From positions 1 through 64,000 of the forward strand of contig JANQPH010000034.1 of the NCBI GenBank assembly GCA_028285405.1: a DNA stretch of 64,000 nucleotides, given 5' to 3'. The notes under the pieces were generated by a model. The model searched no databases. It had not been told where the DNA came from and was given only the letters and a program-made list of their open reading frames with translations. Both the position numbers and the translations under genes were made by a program. Shown piece by piece: positions 8,644 through 16,190 of this stretch; positions within the stretch are counted from its first letter, which is position 1, and each line of letters starts with the position of its first letter. The stretch is from Thermoleophilia bacterium (GTDB lineage: Bacteria; Actinomycetota; Thermoleophilia; Miltoncostaeales; Miltoncostaeaceae).

Positions 8644-8717
8644 CGGGACGTGGCGCAGCCTGGTAGCGCACCGCCTTTGGGTGGCGGGGGTCCCCGGTTC
8701 GAATCCGGGCGTCCCGA
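8644..8717 (+). tRNA. tRNA-Pro(TGG)
   Basis: A 74-nt cloverleaf: acceptor CGGGACG/CGTCCCG, anticodon stem CCGCC/GGCGG with loop TTTGGGT (anticodon TGG, reads CCA), T-arm CCCGG-TTCGAAT-CCGGG. Its 3' 27 bases plus the next base are repeated at 11719-11746, so this gene marks the left edge of an integrated islet. Confidence 0.97.
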
Positions 8718-8718
8718 T
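8691..8718 (+). repeat. attL-like site: 3' end of tRNA-Pro
   Basis: The 28 bases from the T-arm to one base past the tRNA recur at 11719-11746 with a single G-to-A difference. This is the usual footprint of tyrosine-recombinase integration into a tRNA gene. Confidence 0.8.
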
Positions 8719-8796
8719 GTCGATCGGCAGGGGTTCTCGCCCGGCTGCCCTAGGCGCAGTCGGGGCCGTACCTCCGGTCTACCTCCGGACCCGCGC

Positions 8797-9561
8797 TCAC
8801 TTGAGCTGGTTGGCGTCAACCTCAAGCCCCGCGGCCCGCAGCTCCTTCGCCAACCTCAGCCGCCACCCTCCACCCCCGTCCAGCGGGATGTAGAGGACGC
8901 CGTCGTAGTCCGACGGTACCTCGACCTGCTCCTCGTAGAGGACTGCGACGCTCGACCGACCGAGTGCACCAATGAAGAAACCCATCTCGAAGATCACGTT
9001 CTGACGAGCCCGGGGCTTGAGGTCGGCCTCTCCAGTGGCCCTTCCGACATCATCCCCCGTCGCAAGAATCACGGCGAACGCCGAGCCGCCGGCGTGGCGC
9101 TCGAACTTCTCAATGATGGTCTGGCCCCGATCCGGCTTCTCGTGCAGGACCACAGGGTCGGTATTCGTGAGCTGACGAATGGTGTCCGCGACTTCGCTCC
9201 GGCGACCGTCGTGGCCGTGAACGAGGAAGATCTCTCGCGGACCGTCTGCGGCTGTGGGAGCGGGCATCGTTTGGGCCGGCACCGACTCCTCGAGCTCAAG
9301 GACGGCAGCTTCGAGAATCCCGACCGCTTCCTTGAGGCCCGACCGCTCGGCGTTCTTCCACACGGAACCCGGCATTCCAGCTATCACCACAGAAGGCGAG
9401 TAGCTGACCCCTTCGAAGCGTTCGTACAGAGGGTTGTCGGGCCCGATCGCGCGACGAAGAACCGATTCAGTGCGAACGCTCCAAGCGTCTAGGTCTTCAA
9501 TTCCCGACATCGCGACCTCGATCTGAGCTCGCAGGAGTCGGATCCCCTCCTCCGGTTCCAT
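8797..9561 (-). CDS. TIR-like nucleotide-binding protein (PF10137/CAP12-type)
   Basis: 254 residues. The C-terminal half (about 109-228) shows the TIR-like nucleotide-binding family: 'IFLVHGHDGR' (111-120), 'VVLHEKPDRGQTIIEKFE' (137-154), 'AVILATGDDVG' (163-173), 'ARQNVIFEMGFFIGALGR' (185-202) with putative catalytic Glu192, and 'YIPLD'. Relatives cleave NAD+ in CBASS TIR-STING and Pycsar-type systems. The N-terminal ~100 residues resemble no domain I know and may be the sensor. ATG 9561 is chosen because the family pattern starts there and a longer frame would overlap the next gene. It is the first gene of the tRNA-Pro islet and is more AT-rich than the core genes. Confidence 0.8.
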   Translation of the reverse strand: MEPEEGIRLLRAQIEVAMSGIEDLDAWSVRTESVLRRAIGPDNPLYERFEGVSYSPSVVIAGMPGSVWKNAERSGLKEAVGILEAAVLELEESVPAQTMPAPTAADGPREIFLVHGHDGRRSEVADTIRQLTNTDPVVLHEKPDRGQTIIEKFERHAGGSAFAVILATGDDVGRATGEADLKPRARQNVIFEMGFFIGALGRSSVAVLYEEQVEVPSDYDGVLYIPLDGGGGWRLRLAKELRAAGLEVDANQLK

Positions 9562-9631
9562 TGCTCGGATTCTAGATTTGCCAGCGGCGATCCGCGCGGC
9601 CGGAGCGACCCCACGAAGGCCCACGAACCGT

Positions 9632-9880
9632 CTAGTGCTTCGTATCTGGCGAACCCGGCGGCGGATCCTTCCCCGGCGGCACCGTGTCGGCGTCTCGAAT
9701 TCGCCCATCGGGACGATGGGTAACGGCCTCGGCGCCGCCGTCCTTGCCAAGGATCTCCTTCGCTCGGCGCTCAGCCTCGGCCCGGGTACGCGCCCGGGCA
9801 CTTGCGCGGCTCGACCCTGGCTTCACCACCTTCCACTCATCGTCGTCGGGGACAACGTGGCGCTCGTTCCTGCGTGGCAT
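9632..9880 (-). CDS. DUF2188-like small protein
   Basis: 82 residues: 'HVVPDDDEWKVVKPGSSRA' followed by 'RTRAEAERRAKEIL' and 'AVTHRPDGRIRDADT'. This is the layout of DUF2188 proteins (a W-x-V-x-x-x-G strand, a helix, then 'H..dGrI.d.dt'). They are small, of unknown role and common on mobile DNA. It is upstream of and in the same direction as the TIR-like gene. Confidence 0.7.
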   Translation of the reverse strand: MPRRNERHVVPDDDEWKVVKPGSSRASARARTRAEAERRAKEILGKDGGAEAVTHRPDGRIRDADTVPPGKDPPPGSPDTKH

Positions 9881-9935
9881 CGCCCAACCTCCCCGGCGCT
9901 ATGCCACACACCAAATAGCGGGTTCGGGCGCCTCG

Positions 9936-10409
9936 TTAGAAAGGTTCGTCCCGATGCAGCTCTCTGACGTCCGCGAGTTCTCCGAGTGCGTCGGTAGCGA
10001 ACGGCGTGAGCACGCCTGGCCCCTCATCGCCGCGAGTGATGATCACCTCGCGCAACTTCTCAGTCTTTGGCATCTGGAGCCCGCCACTCCTGCCGAGTGC
10101 CTCGTCGATCGCCTGGTAGTGGGCGAGGCGTTCGTCGTGGGTCAGTTGCTTGCGCTGGAACACAATCTCGAAGTACAAGGGCCAGACCGCACGAAAGGCC
10201 TCGCCCGCCCGATCCCACCGGTCCCAATGCTCGGCGCGCTTCGCTGCGCGATCAGTGATAAAGCCAGCCCACACCGCGATCGCCGCTGCGTAGGCCCCTA
10301 CGGCGTACCCGAACTCCGCTGGGCTGAAGACGAACGGCGTCGCGACGACAAGAACCGCACCGATCGCGAGCCAGATGCGCGGTGGCACGTTGCGCAGCTT
10401 CTGCAACAT
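9936..10409 (-). CDS. hypothetical membrane protein of the tRNA-Pro islet
   Basis: 157 residues. Two helices occupy about 12-50 ('IWLAIGAVLVVATPFVF', 'AVGAYAAAIAVWAGFI'). A soluble C-terminal part follows, with 'ERLAHYQAIDEALGRSGG' and 'TPFATDALGELADVRELH'. ATG 10409. It lies upstream of the DUF2188 and TIR-like genes on the same strand and diverges from the TIR gene. The family is not recognised; a membrane-associated partner of the islet's TIR proteins is conceivable but unproven. Confidence 0.65.
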   Translation of the reverse strand: MLQKLRNVPPRIWLAIGAVLVVATPFVFSPAEFGYAVGAYAAAIAVWAGFITDRAAKRAEHWDRWDRAGEAFRAVWPLYFEIVFQRKQLTHDERLAHYQAIDEALGRSGGLQMPKTEKLREVIITRGDEGPGVLTPFATDALGELADVRELHRDEPF

Positions 10410-10607
10410 GCGACCAAAGCTAGCGACGCGGTCAGTCGACGAGGTGTTGCGGAGGCTGCAACGCCAGGTGATCGCCGAAGATGGCCTTCGGGAGGCGCAT
10501 CAACTGTCCTAGACCCCCGCTTCCCCCGAGCGCTTGCGCCGCCATCACCGAGGGCACCCCTTCTCCCGAGCAAGCAGCATCCGGAACCCGCGCTACGTTC
10601 GGAAGGA

Positions 10608-11510
10608 ATGGCCAGTCTTGAGGACTCCGTCTTCATCTCCTACGCCCACGAGGACAAGCCCCTCGCCCGGGCGCTCGCCGGGGCGCTGCAGGCGCGTGGC
10701 GTCCAAGTATGGATCGACGAGGGCGAGATGCAGATCGGCGATTCTCTCATCGAGAAGATCTCGACTGCCATCGCCGGTGTCGACTACTTCCTTGCCCTCG
10801 TATCGGAAGCCTCGGCAGAGTCGAAGTGGTGCAAGAAGGAGCTGGCGCTTGCCGTCACCGGCGAACTCGGCCGAGAGGGCGTCAAGGTGCTCCCGGTTCG
10901 CGTCGGCGACGCCCCGATGCCCGCGTCGCTCGGCGACGTCTACCACGAGCCGCTTTCGTCGGCGAACGTCGACGAGGTGGCGTCAAAGGTCGCTGAGGCG
11001 ATCCCGAAGCACGCAGCCGATCAGCGCAAGAAGACCGAGCTGCGCAGGGCGAAGGCCCGCCGAGCACCATCTTCGAGGCCGGAGCCGGCATCGACCGAGG
11101 AAGACCCAATCAGAATCCTGGGTGTAGTCGAGGAGGGAGTTAGCCAGCCACGCAACGACGGCACGCGGGGTAGCGCGCTCTACCGGGTCCCCCTGCGCCT
11201 CTCGCGCACCCCCTCGCGAGTGTGGGCCACGCACTTCGTGAATACCTGGGACCGGCCACCCAGATGGACGCCGATGCACTCACCCGGGATCGCATCCGTC
11301 TCTGGCGACACAGTCACCCTCGACGGTACGACCATGGACGAGCTCGAGAAGTACCACGTGGAGACCCTCCGGCACGTGCTTGCAAAGGTGAACGACGATG
11401 TCGCCCAGTACGAGCGCGACCAACGGGTGCGCGCCGAGAAGAAGGCCCGGGAACTCGCAGAGCACGAAGAGAACGTCCGCGACACCTCAAGCCGCTTGAA
11501 GTTCGACTAG
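10608..11510 (+). CDS. TIR-domain protein with unassigned C-terminal domain
   Basis: 300 residues. The TIR domain spans about 5-135: 'VFISYAHEDKPLARALAGAL' (8-27), 'VWIDEGEMQIGDSLIEKI' (34-51), 'YFLALVSEASAESKWCKKEL' (60-79) with the probable NADase Glu78, and 'VLPVRVGD'. A basic linker (135-165) leads to a domain of about 135 residues with 'LYRVPLRLSRTPSRVW' and 'WTPMHSPGIASVSGDTV', ending in a charged helix (245-290). ATG 10608 follows GGAAGGA. It is the only plus-strand gene of the islet. Bacterial TIR proteins often destroy NAD+ during phage infection; the C-terminal domain may sense or bind a partner. Confidence 0.85.
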   Translation: MASLEDSVFISYAHEDKPLARALAGALQARGVQVWIDEGEMQIGDSLIEKISTAIAGVDYFLALVSEASAESKWCKKELALAVTGELGREGVKVLPVRVGDAPMPASLGDVYHEPLSSANVDEVASKVAEAIPKHAADQRKKTELRRAKARRAPSSRPEPASTEEDPIRILGVVEEGVSQPRNDGTRGSALYRVPLRLSRTPSRVWATHFVNTWDRPPRWTPMHSPGIASVSGDTVTLDGTTMDELEKYHVETLRHVLAKVNDDVAQYERDQRVRAEKKARELAEHEENVRDTSSRLKFD

Positions 11511-11718
11511 GCGCTGGCGATCCCGGCGGAGGTGGGATTGGAGGTGCGCGCGGCTCTCGATCTGCGCGCTGGGCGGCGGTCGTTGCTCGACGCGTGGGTC
11601 ATGCTCCGACGCTACTGGCCGACCTGACGAGCTGCCCTGGGAGGGGCGGAGCGCACTTGCCGCCGAACACCCCTGCCCGCCCCAGCCTTCGAGCGACGGC
11701 CTCAGCCCAAGCCCGGTA

Positions 11719-11746
11719 TCCCCGGTTCGAATCCGGGCATCCCGAT
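11719..11746 (+). repeat. attR-like site: duplicated 3' end of tRNA-Pro
   Basis: 27 of 28 bases match 8691-8718. The rest of the tRNA is absent, so this is a displaced 3' fragment, not a gene. It closes a 3.0-kb islet. Confidence 0.8.
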
Positions 11747-11773
11747 TTCTCGCCGGGGTCGTCGTTGCCGCCC

Positions 11774-12544
11774 CTAGCCGATGACGATCGCCGAGGCCGA
11801 GGCGCTGTTGTCGCCGATCCATTCTGCAACCGAGCCCGAGGTGCATGCGACCGCGACGTCGACACTCTGCGAACCGGCGGGGACGACCTGGTCCGTGATA
11901 CCGGTCAGCGAGAACGTATTGTCACTGGAAACGGCCATGAGCGACGCAAGGGACGACTCGATGTTCGCCTGATTGAGCCGTAGCCACATCCGGCCGAACG
12001 GGTCTCCGCCACAGTCGAGCCGGCCCGCGAACTGAACCGTCAGGTGGAGCCGGCCCGCCTCGGTTGTGGTGATCGACAGTCCTTGTGGCGGAACCGTCGC
12101 GTCCGGAGTCGGAAACGTGCTTGGCGTGAGGTTGGTGACGGCGACTCCTTCGGTGGGCCCCACGGGTCCCCGCGCACCCGCTGGACCTTGCGGGCCTTGG
12201 GCCCCCTGGGGGCCACCCGCGTTGAGCCTCTGACGGACGTCCTCCCGGAGTGCCGACTCTGGGATCCCTCCGCCCACGCCACGCTGCTGGCGAATCGGTC
12301 CGCTGTTCTTTCCGACGAGCTCGCCCGGGTTCGCCTCGTACACACCGACCAGGTTCCAGACTCGCTTTCCGAGGTTGATGGCTGCCTGGGCCTGCCCACT
12401 GGCAATCTTCACGTCGGCCTTGGTCGCGAACTGGCCGCGGGACTGAGCGTCGGCGCTGTCGGTGACCGCATCGATGGCAGCGATGCCCCCGGCTGCGAGA
12501 ACGGCACCGGCAGCGAGACCGGCGAGGATGGGACGAGTGCGCAT
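11774..12544 (-). CDS. secreted protein with short collagen-like segment
   Basis: 256 residues. A signal peptide covers about 1-33 ('ILAGLAAGAVLAAGGIAAID', then an 'ADAQ' cleavage region). A central Gly-x-y run (about 110-130, 'GPQGAQGPQGPAGARGPVGP') is followed by a beta-rich domain of about 110 residues containing 'LDCGGDPFGRMWLRLNQANI'. It is probably exported. It lies just outside the tRNA-Pro islet. Function unknown. Confidence 0.72.
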   Translation of the reverse strand: MRTRPILAGLAAGAVLAAGGIAAIDAVTDSADAQSRGQFATKADVKIASGQAQAAINLGKRVWNLVGVYEANPGELVGKNSGPIRQQRGVGGGIPESALREDVRQRLNAGGPQGAQGPQGPAGARGPVGPTEGVAVTNLTPSTFPTPDATVPPQGLSITTTEAGRLHLTVQFAGRLDCGGDPFGRMWLRLNQANIESSLASLMAVSSDNTFSLTGITDQVVPAGSQSVDVAVACTSGSVAEWIGDNSASASAIVIG

Positions 12545-12644
12545 TGGCTTTCTCCGGTTGTCGACCGGAGGAGGCTATGCCACCGCGCGAGCGCTCCGGA
12601 CGCAGGGTCGGTGGTAGATTCGCCGCCGTCGAGGAGGACGTCTC

Positions 12645-13421
12645 ATGAGCGACAGGATGAGTGGGCTCGCCGGCGTGGTGACCGGCGCGACCAAGGGGCT
12701 CGGTCGCGAGACCGCGCTGCTTCTCGCAGAGGAGGGGGCGTCGGTCGTCGGCGTCGGTCGCGATACCGACGACGGCAACAGCCTCGAGGAGGCCGCGCAG
12801 GCGCTCCCGGGCGATGTGATCTTCGTCCAAGGCGACGTGCGCGACGAGGACACCTCGAGCCGGGCGGTCGGAACGTGCATCGAGCGCTTCGGACAGCTCG
12901 ACATCATGGTCGCCAACGCCGGGATCCTCGGACCGGAGACACCGCTGCACGAGACCGATCGGGAGGGCTTCGACGAGGTCTTCGACGTCAACGTGCGCGG
13001 GCTGTTCTACGACTGTCGCGCCGCCGTGAGAGCGATGCTCGACGGCAACGGGGGCTCGATCGTGACCGTCGGGTCGATTCTGTCGGTCACGGCCGATCCG
13101 ATGCTCACCTCGTACACGGCCACCAAGGCGGCGGTGCTCGGCCTGACGAAGGCGATCGCCGTCGACTACGCCGCGCGCGGCATCCGCTGCAACTGCGTGC
13201 TGCCGGGCGACATGGAGACGCCGATGATCGAGGCGTACTTCGCCGCCACGGGCGACCCCGCGGCGGCCCGGCAGGAGATGGAGCAGACCTATCCGATCAA
13301 GCGGCTCGCCGACCCTCGCGAGGTCGCCCAGGCGATTCGCTTCCTCGCCTCCCCCGAGTCGTCGTACGTGACGGGTACCCATCTGCTCGTCGACGGAGGG
13401 CTGGTCGCGAAGGCCTACTGA
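12645..13421 (+). CDS. short-chain dehydrogenase/reductase (SDR)
   Basis: 258 residues, classical SDR: cofactor motif 'TGATKGLG' (about 10-17), 'NAGILG' (about 90), catalytic 'YTATK' (Tyr-x-x-x-Lys, about 157-161) and 'PGDMETPM'. The fold uses NAD(P)H to reduce or oxidise an alcohol/ketone. The 'GVGRDTDDG' after the second strand suggests NADP use. GAGGAGG precedes ATG 12645. Single transcription unit; substrate unknown. Confidence 0.9.
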   Translation: MSDRMSGLAGVVTGATKGLGRETALLLAEEGASVVGVGRDTDDGNSLEEAAQALPGDVIFVQGDVRDEDTSSRAVGTCIERFGQLDIMVANAGILGPETPLHETDREGFDEVFDVNVRGLFYDCRAAVRAMLDGNGGSIVTVGSILSVTADPMLTSYTATKAAVLGLTKAIAVDYAARGIRCNCVLPGDMETPMIEAYFAATGDPAAARQEMEQTYPIKRLADPREVAQAIRFLASPESSYVTGTHLLVDGGLVAKAY

Positions 13422-13589
13422 GCGGGCCGGTTCCCGCTCGGTTGGCGGACTCTCGGCGGGCTTCCGAACCGCCGCCCCGCGCACAGGAATCCGCAATCGC
13501 GAACTTGGTGTCGTATTTCGTCGCTGACTCAGCGAGAATGGGGGTGCCCCACGCCGCACGCGGCACCCACCACCCGTTCAGGAGGCGCG

Positions 13590-13880
13590 ATGTTCGTGCT
13601 GATCGCCAAGTACACCAAGCCCGCCGAGGAGGTCGACAAGCACCTCGAGGGCCACAAGGCCTGGATCAAGGGGAACTTCGAGTCGGGACGGTTCCTGCTC
13701 ACCGCGCGTCAGGTCCCGCTCGTCGGCGGGCTCATCCTCGCGACGGGCGACAGCGTCGCCGAGATGCGCGACCTGATCGCAGAAGACCCGTTCTTCACGT
13801 CGGGGTCCGCCGAGTACGACGTCCTCGAGTTCGACCCCGTTCGCTCGACGCCCGATCTCGAGTCGCTGATCGGGAAGTGA
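13590..13880 (+). CDS. YCII-related protein
   Basis: 96 residues, ferredoxin-like YciI family: 'FVLIAKYTKPAEEVDKHLEGH' with the conserved His20, then 'FLLTARQVPLVGGLILATGD' and 'DLIAEDPFFTSGSAEYDV'. Family members are small enzymes or stress proteins of mostly unknown role. GGAGG lies upstream of ATG 13590. Confidence 0.88.
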   Translation: MFVLIAKYTKPAEEVDKHLEGHKAWIKGNFESGRFLLTARQVPLVGGLILATGDSVAEMRDLIAEDPFFTSGSAEYDVLEFDPVRSTPDLESLIGK

Positions 13881-13881
13881 G

Positions 13882-13926
13882 CCGAGACGAGGGCGGCGGG
13901 ACGCCCGCGCGTCGCCCTCCTCTCGG
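13882..13926 (+). terminator. stem-loop terminator after the YCII gene
   Basis: Arms CCGAGAcGAGGGCG (13882-13895) and CGCCCTCcTCTCGG (13913-13926) pair along 13 of 14 positions around a GC-rich loop, starting 2 bp after the stop. No T-tract follows. Confidence 0.55.
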
Positions 13927-14092
13927 TGCGCGCCCCACCGGGGCGCGTCGCCAGTCATCCTCAAGTCCACGGTCGTTCTTGTCGACCGCGTGAGTATGGA
14001 ACCGACCGCTCGGTCCGAGTTTGCGTGCACGACTCGTGCACCTGGGCACCCACGTGCCACGACTCACGAGCGGAGAGACTGAGGAGAACGCC

Positions 14093-15124
14093 GTGCGCAC
14101 GTCACGACTCGCCGGAATCGCGATGGCCGCCATGGCCGCGCTGGGCCTCGGAGCGGGAGCCGCCGCCGCTGACGACTTCGACGTCGTCCGCCAGGTCAGC
14201 GTCGGCAACGCCCCGGGTCCCGTGATCTCGGGCTACGGGGCCGGCTGGGTGATCAACCAGACCGACAACACCGTGACCCGGATCGACTCGACGACCGGCA
14301 CGACCCGGACGATCAGCGTCGGCCAGGGAGCCGTCGCCATGGCCACCGCCGCCAACTCGGTCTGGGTGCTGACCGGCCAGGGCAGCTCCACGGCCACGAT
14401 CTACCGCCTCAACGGGTCGACCGGCGCGGTCCAGAAGACCATCCGGGCGGCGCTGCCGATCCCGGCCGGCGACTTCCACCAGGGCGGCATCGGCCCCGCC
14501 GGCGGCTACATCTGGGCCGGCGCAAACGACCAGAAGAAGCTGGTTCGCATCGACTACTCCAACAACAAGGCGTCGATCAGGGCCACCCCGTCGAGCTACG
14601 AGGGCTTCGCGACGGGTGACGGGAAGATCTGGACGACGGTCTTCAGCGGCTCCAGGGCGCTCCTGCAGTCATGGAACCCGAAGACGCTGAAGGTGGAGAA
14701 GTCGATCAACATCGACAGCATCAACGACGGAACCGGCGAGGTCTTCCTGACGTACGGCTCGAGCCAGATCTACTTCTCGGAGGTCGAGCCGAACGATGAC
14801 GGGGCGACCACCGTCATCGATGTCGGCAAGAGCAGGATCGGCAACACCTTCACCACCAACATCGAGCTGCAGTGCACGGTCACCGGCAACAACGCGCTGT
14901 GGGTGGGCGTCGACTACGACGTGCTCTCGGGGGAGACGGCGAAGGTCGCCGCGCTGAACGAGGACAACCTCAGCGTCCTGCGTCAGCAGCAGCCCTTCCC
15001 GACCGGCTCGACCAACGGCGCCGTCGGCTGCGTGGCGGCGGGCAGCGGCTACGTCTGGGTGCCCGACGGACAGTCGCCGGGCTCCGTCTACCAGCTGATC
15101 TCGAGCACGACCTCGTCGTCCTGA
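14093..15124 (+). CDS. secreted beta-propeller-like protein
   Basis: 343 residues. Signal peptide 1-25 ('LAGIAMAAMAALGLGAGAAA'), then repeats of about 40 residues such as 'GYGAGWVINQTDNTVTRID' and 'ANSVWVLTGQGSSTATIYRL', as in YVTN/Vgb-like beta-propellers. It is probably exported. Start GTG 14093 is chosen for its GAGGAG six nt upstream and for placing the signal peptide at the N-terminus; an upstream TTG (14021) adds 24 unlikely residues. Ligand or enzymatic role unknown. Confidence 0.75.
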   Translation: MRTSRLAGIAMAAMAALGLGAGAAAADDFDVVRQVSVGNAPGPVISGYGAGWVINQTDNTVTRIDSTTGTTRTISVGQGAVAMATAANSVWVLTGQGSSTATIYRLNGSTGAVQKTIRAALPIPAGDFHQGGIGPAGGYIWAGANDQKKLVRIDYSNNKASIRATPSSYEGFATGDGKIWTTVFSGSRALLQSWNPKTLKVEKSINIDSINDGTGEVFLTYGSSQIYFSEVEPNDDGATTVIDVGKSRIGNTFTTNIELQCTVTGNNALWVGVDYDVLSGETAKVAALNEDNLSVLRQQQPFPTGSTNGAVGCVAAGSGYVWVPDGQSPGSVYQLISSTTSSS

Positions 15125-15125
15125 G

Positions 15126-16190
15126 CTAGCCGCGCGCCCGGGCCGAGCCGAGTGGCTGGGCCCGGGCCGCGAGCGCCTGCCCGATCAGCTCGAAGGAGCG
15201 AACCCGCGGCGCCTCGCCGTGGATGCTCGTCGTGAGCATCAGCTCGTCGGCCTCGGTCTCGCGCTGGATCCCCTCGAGCTCGGTCAGGACGTCCTCGGCC
15301 AGCCCGTGGGCCACGTTGCCGAGCCACCTGCGCAGGTGCTCGGCGGCGTCACCGTGCCACTCGAACGCCGTTGCCTCCTCGGGCGTGGGGATCGGCCCCG
15401 GCTGCCCGGCGCGCATCAGGAGCATGGCGAGCGCACCCGAGGTGGCGAGGCGCTCCGCCTCCTCGGCGGTGTCGGCCGCGACCGCTCCGGTGCAGACCAT
15501 CGCGTAGGGGGCATCCAGCGCCGCCGACGGCCGAAAGCTCGAGCGGTACAGCTCGAGCGCCGGCAGCGTGTTGCGACGGCTGAAGTGCCGTGCGTACGCG
15601 TACGGCAGCCCCATCAGCCCCGCCAGCTGCGCGCTGTAGCCGCTGGATCCGAGCAGCCAGATCGGCGGGCCCGCGGACGGGCGCGGCATCAGCCCGATCC
15701 GGGCGTAGGCGTGCTCGGCCGGAAAGGCATCTTCGAGGAACGCCTGCACCTCGGCCACGGCCTGAGGGAAGTCGTCCGCGCCGGTGCCCTGCGCTCGCCG
15801 GATCGCAGCGGCCGTGAGCCCGTCGGTGCCCGGTGCCCGGCCGATGCCGAGGTCGATGCGCCCGGGATGGAGCGCCTCCAGCGTGGCGAACTGTTCGGCG
15901 ACCACGAGCGGCGCGTGGTTGGGCAGCATCACCCCACCGGAGCCCACCCGCAGCGTGGTCGTGTTGGCGGCCAGGTGTGCGAGCAGCACCGCGGGCGAGC
16001 TGCTGGCGACGCTCGGCATGTTGTGGTGCTCGGCGACCCAGAGCCGGTCGAAACCCCAGCCCTCCGCACCTCTGGCGATGTCGGTCGTCGCGGCGAGCGC
16101 CGCCTCGGACGTCGACCCGGACGAGACGTTCGCGAGCTCGAGGATCGAGAGCGGGACCGGAAAGCCGGCCGGTGGCGTGCCGCCGCTCAT
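15126..16190 (-). CDS. LLM-class flavin-dependent oxidoreductase
   Basis: 354 residues. Bacterial-luciferase-like (TIM barrel) motifs: 'PLSILELANV', 'RLWVAEHHNMPSVASSSPAV', 'LRVGSGGVMLPNHAPLVVAE', 'RIDLGIGRAPGTD'. These match the 'MsnO8-like' branch that uses FMNH2 or F420. Start ATG 16190 overlaps the end of hflX (16187) by 4 bp, so the two are translationally coupled. Confidence 0.88.
   Translation of the reverse strand: MSGGTPPAGFPVPLSILELANVSSGSTSEAALAATTDIARGAEGWGFDRLWVAEHHNMPSVASSSPAVLLAHLAANTTTLRVGSGGVMLPNHAPLVVAEQFATLEALHPGRIDLGIGRAPGTDGLTAAAIRRAQGTGADDFPQAVAEVQAFLEDAFPAEHAYARIGLMPRPSAGPPIWLLGSSGYSAQLAGLMGLPYAYARHFSRRNTLPALELYRSSFRPSAALDAPYAMVCTGAVAADTAEEAERLATSGALAMLLMRAGQPGPIPTPEEATAFEWHGDAAEHLRRWLGNVAHGLAEDVLTELEGIQRETEADELMLTTSIHGEAPRVRSFELIGQALAARAQPLGSARARG

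Noticed and set aside
8797-11510. Islet as a Thoeris system
   Set aside because: Thoeris needs ThsA (SIR2/SLOG) beside a TIR protein. The only SIR2-like gene is 26 kb away in another island, so the pair is not a Thoeris locus.
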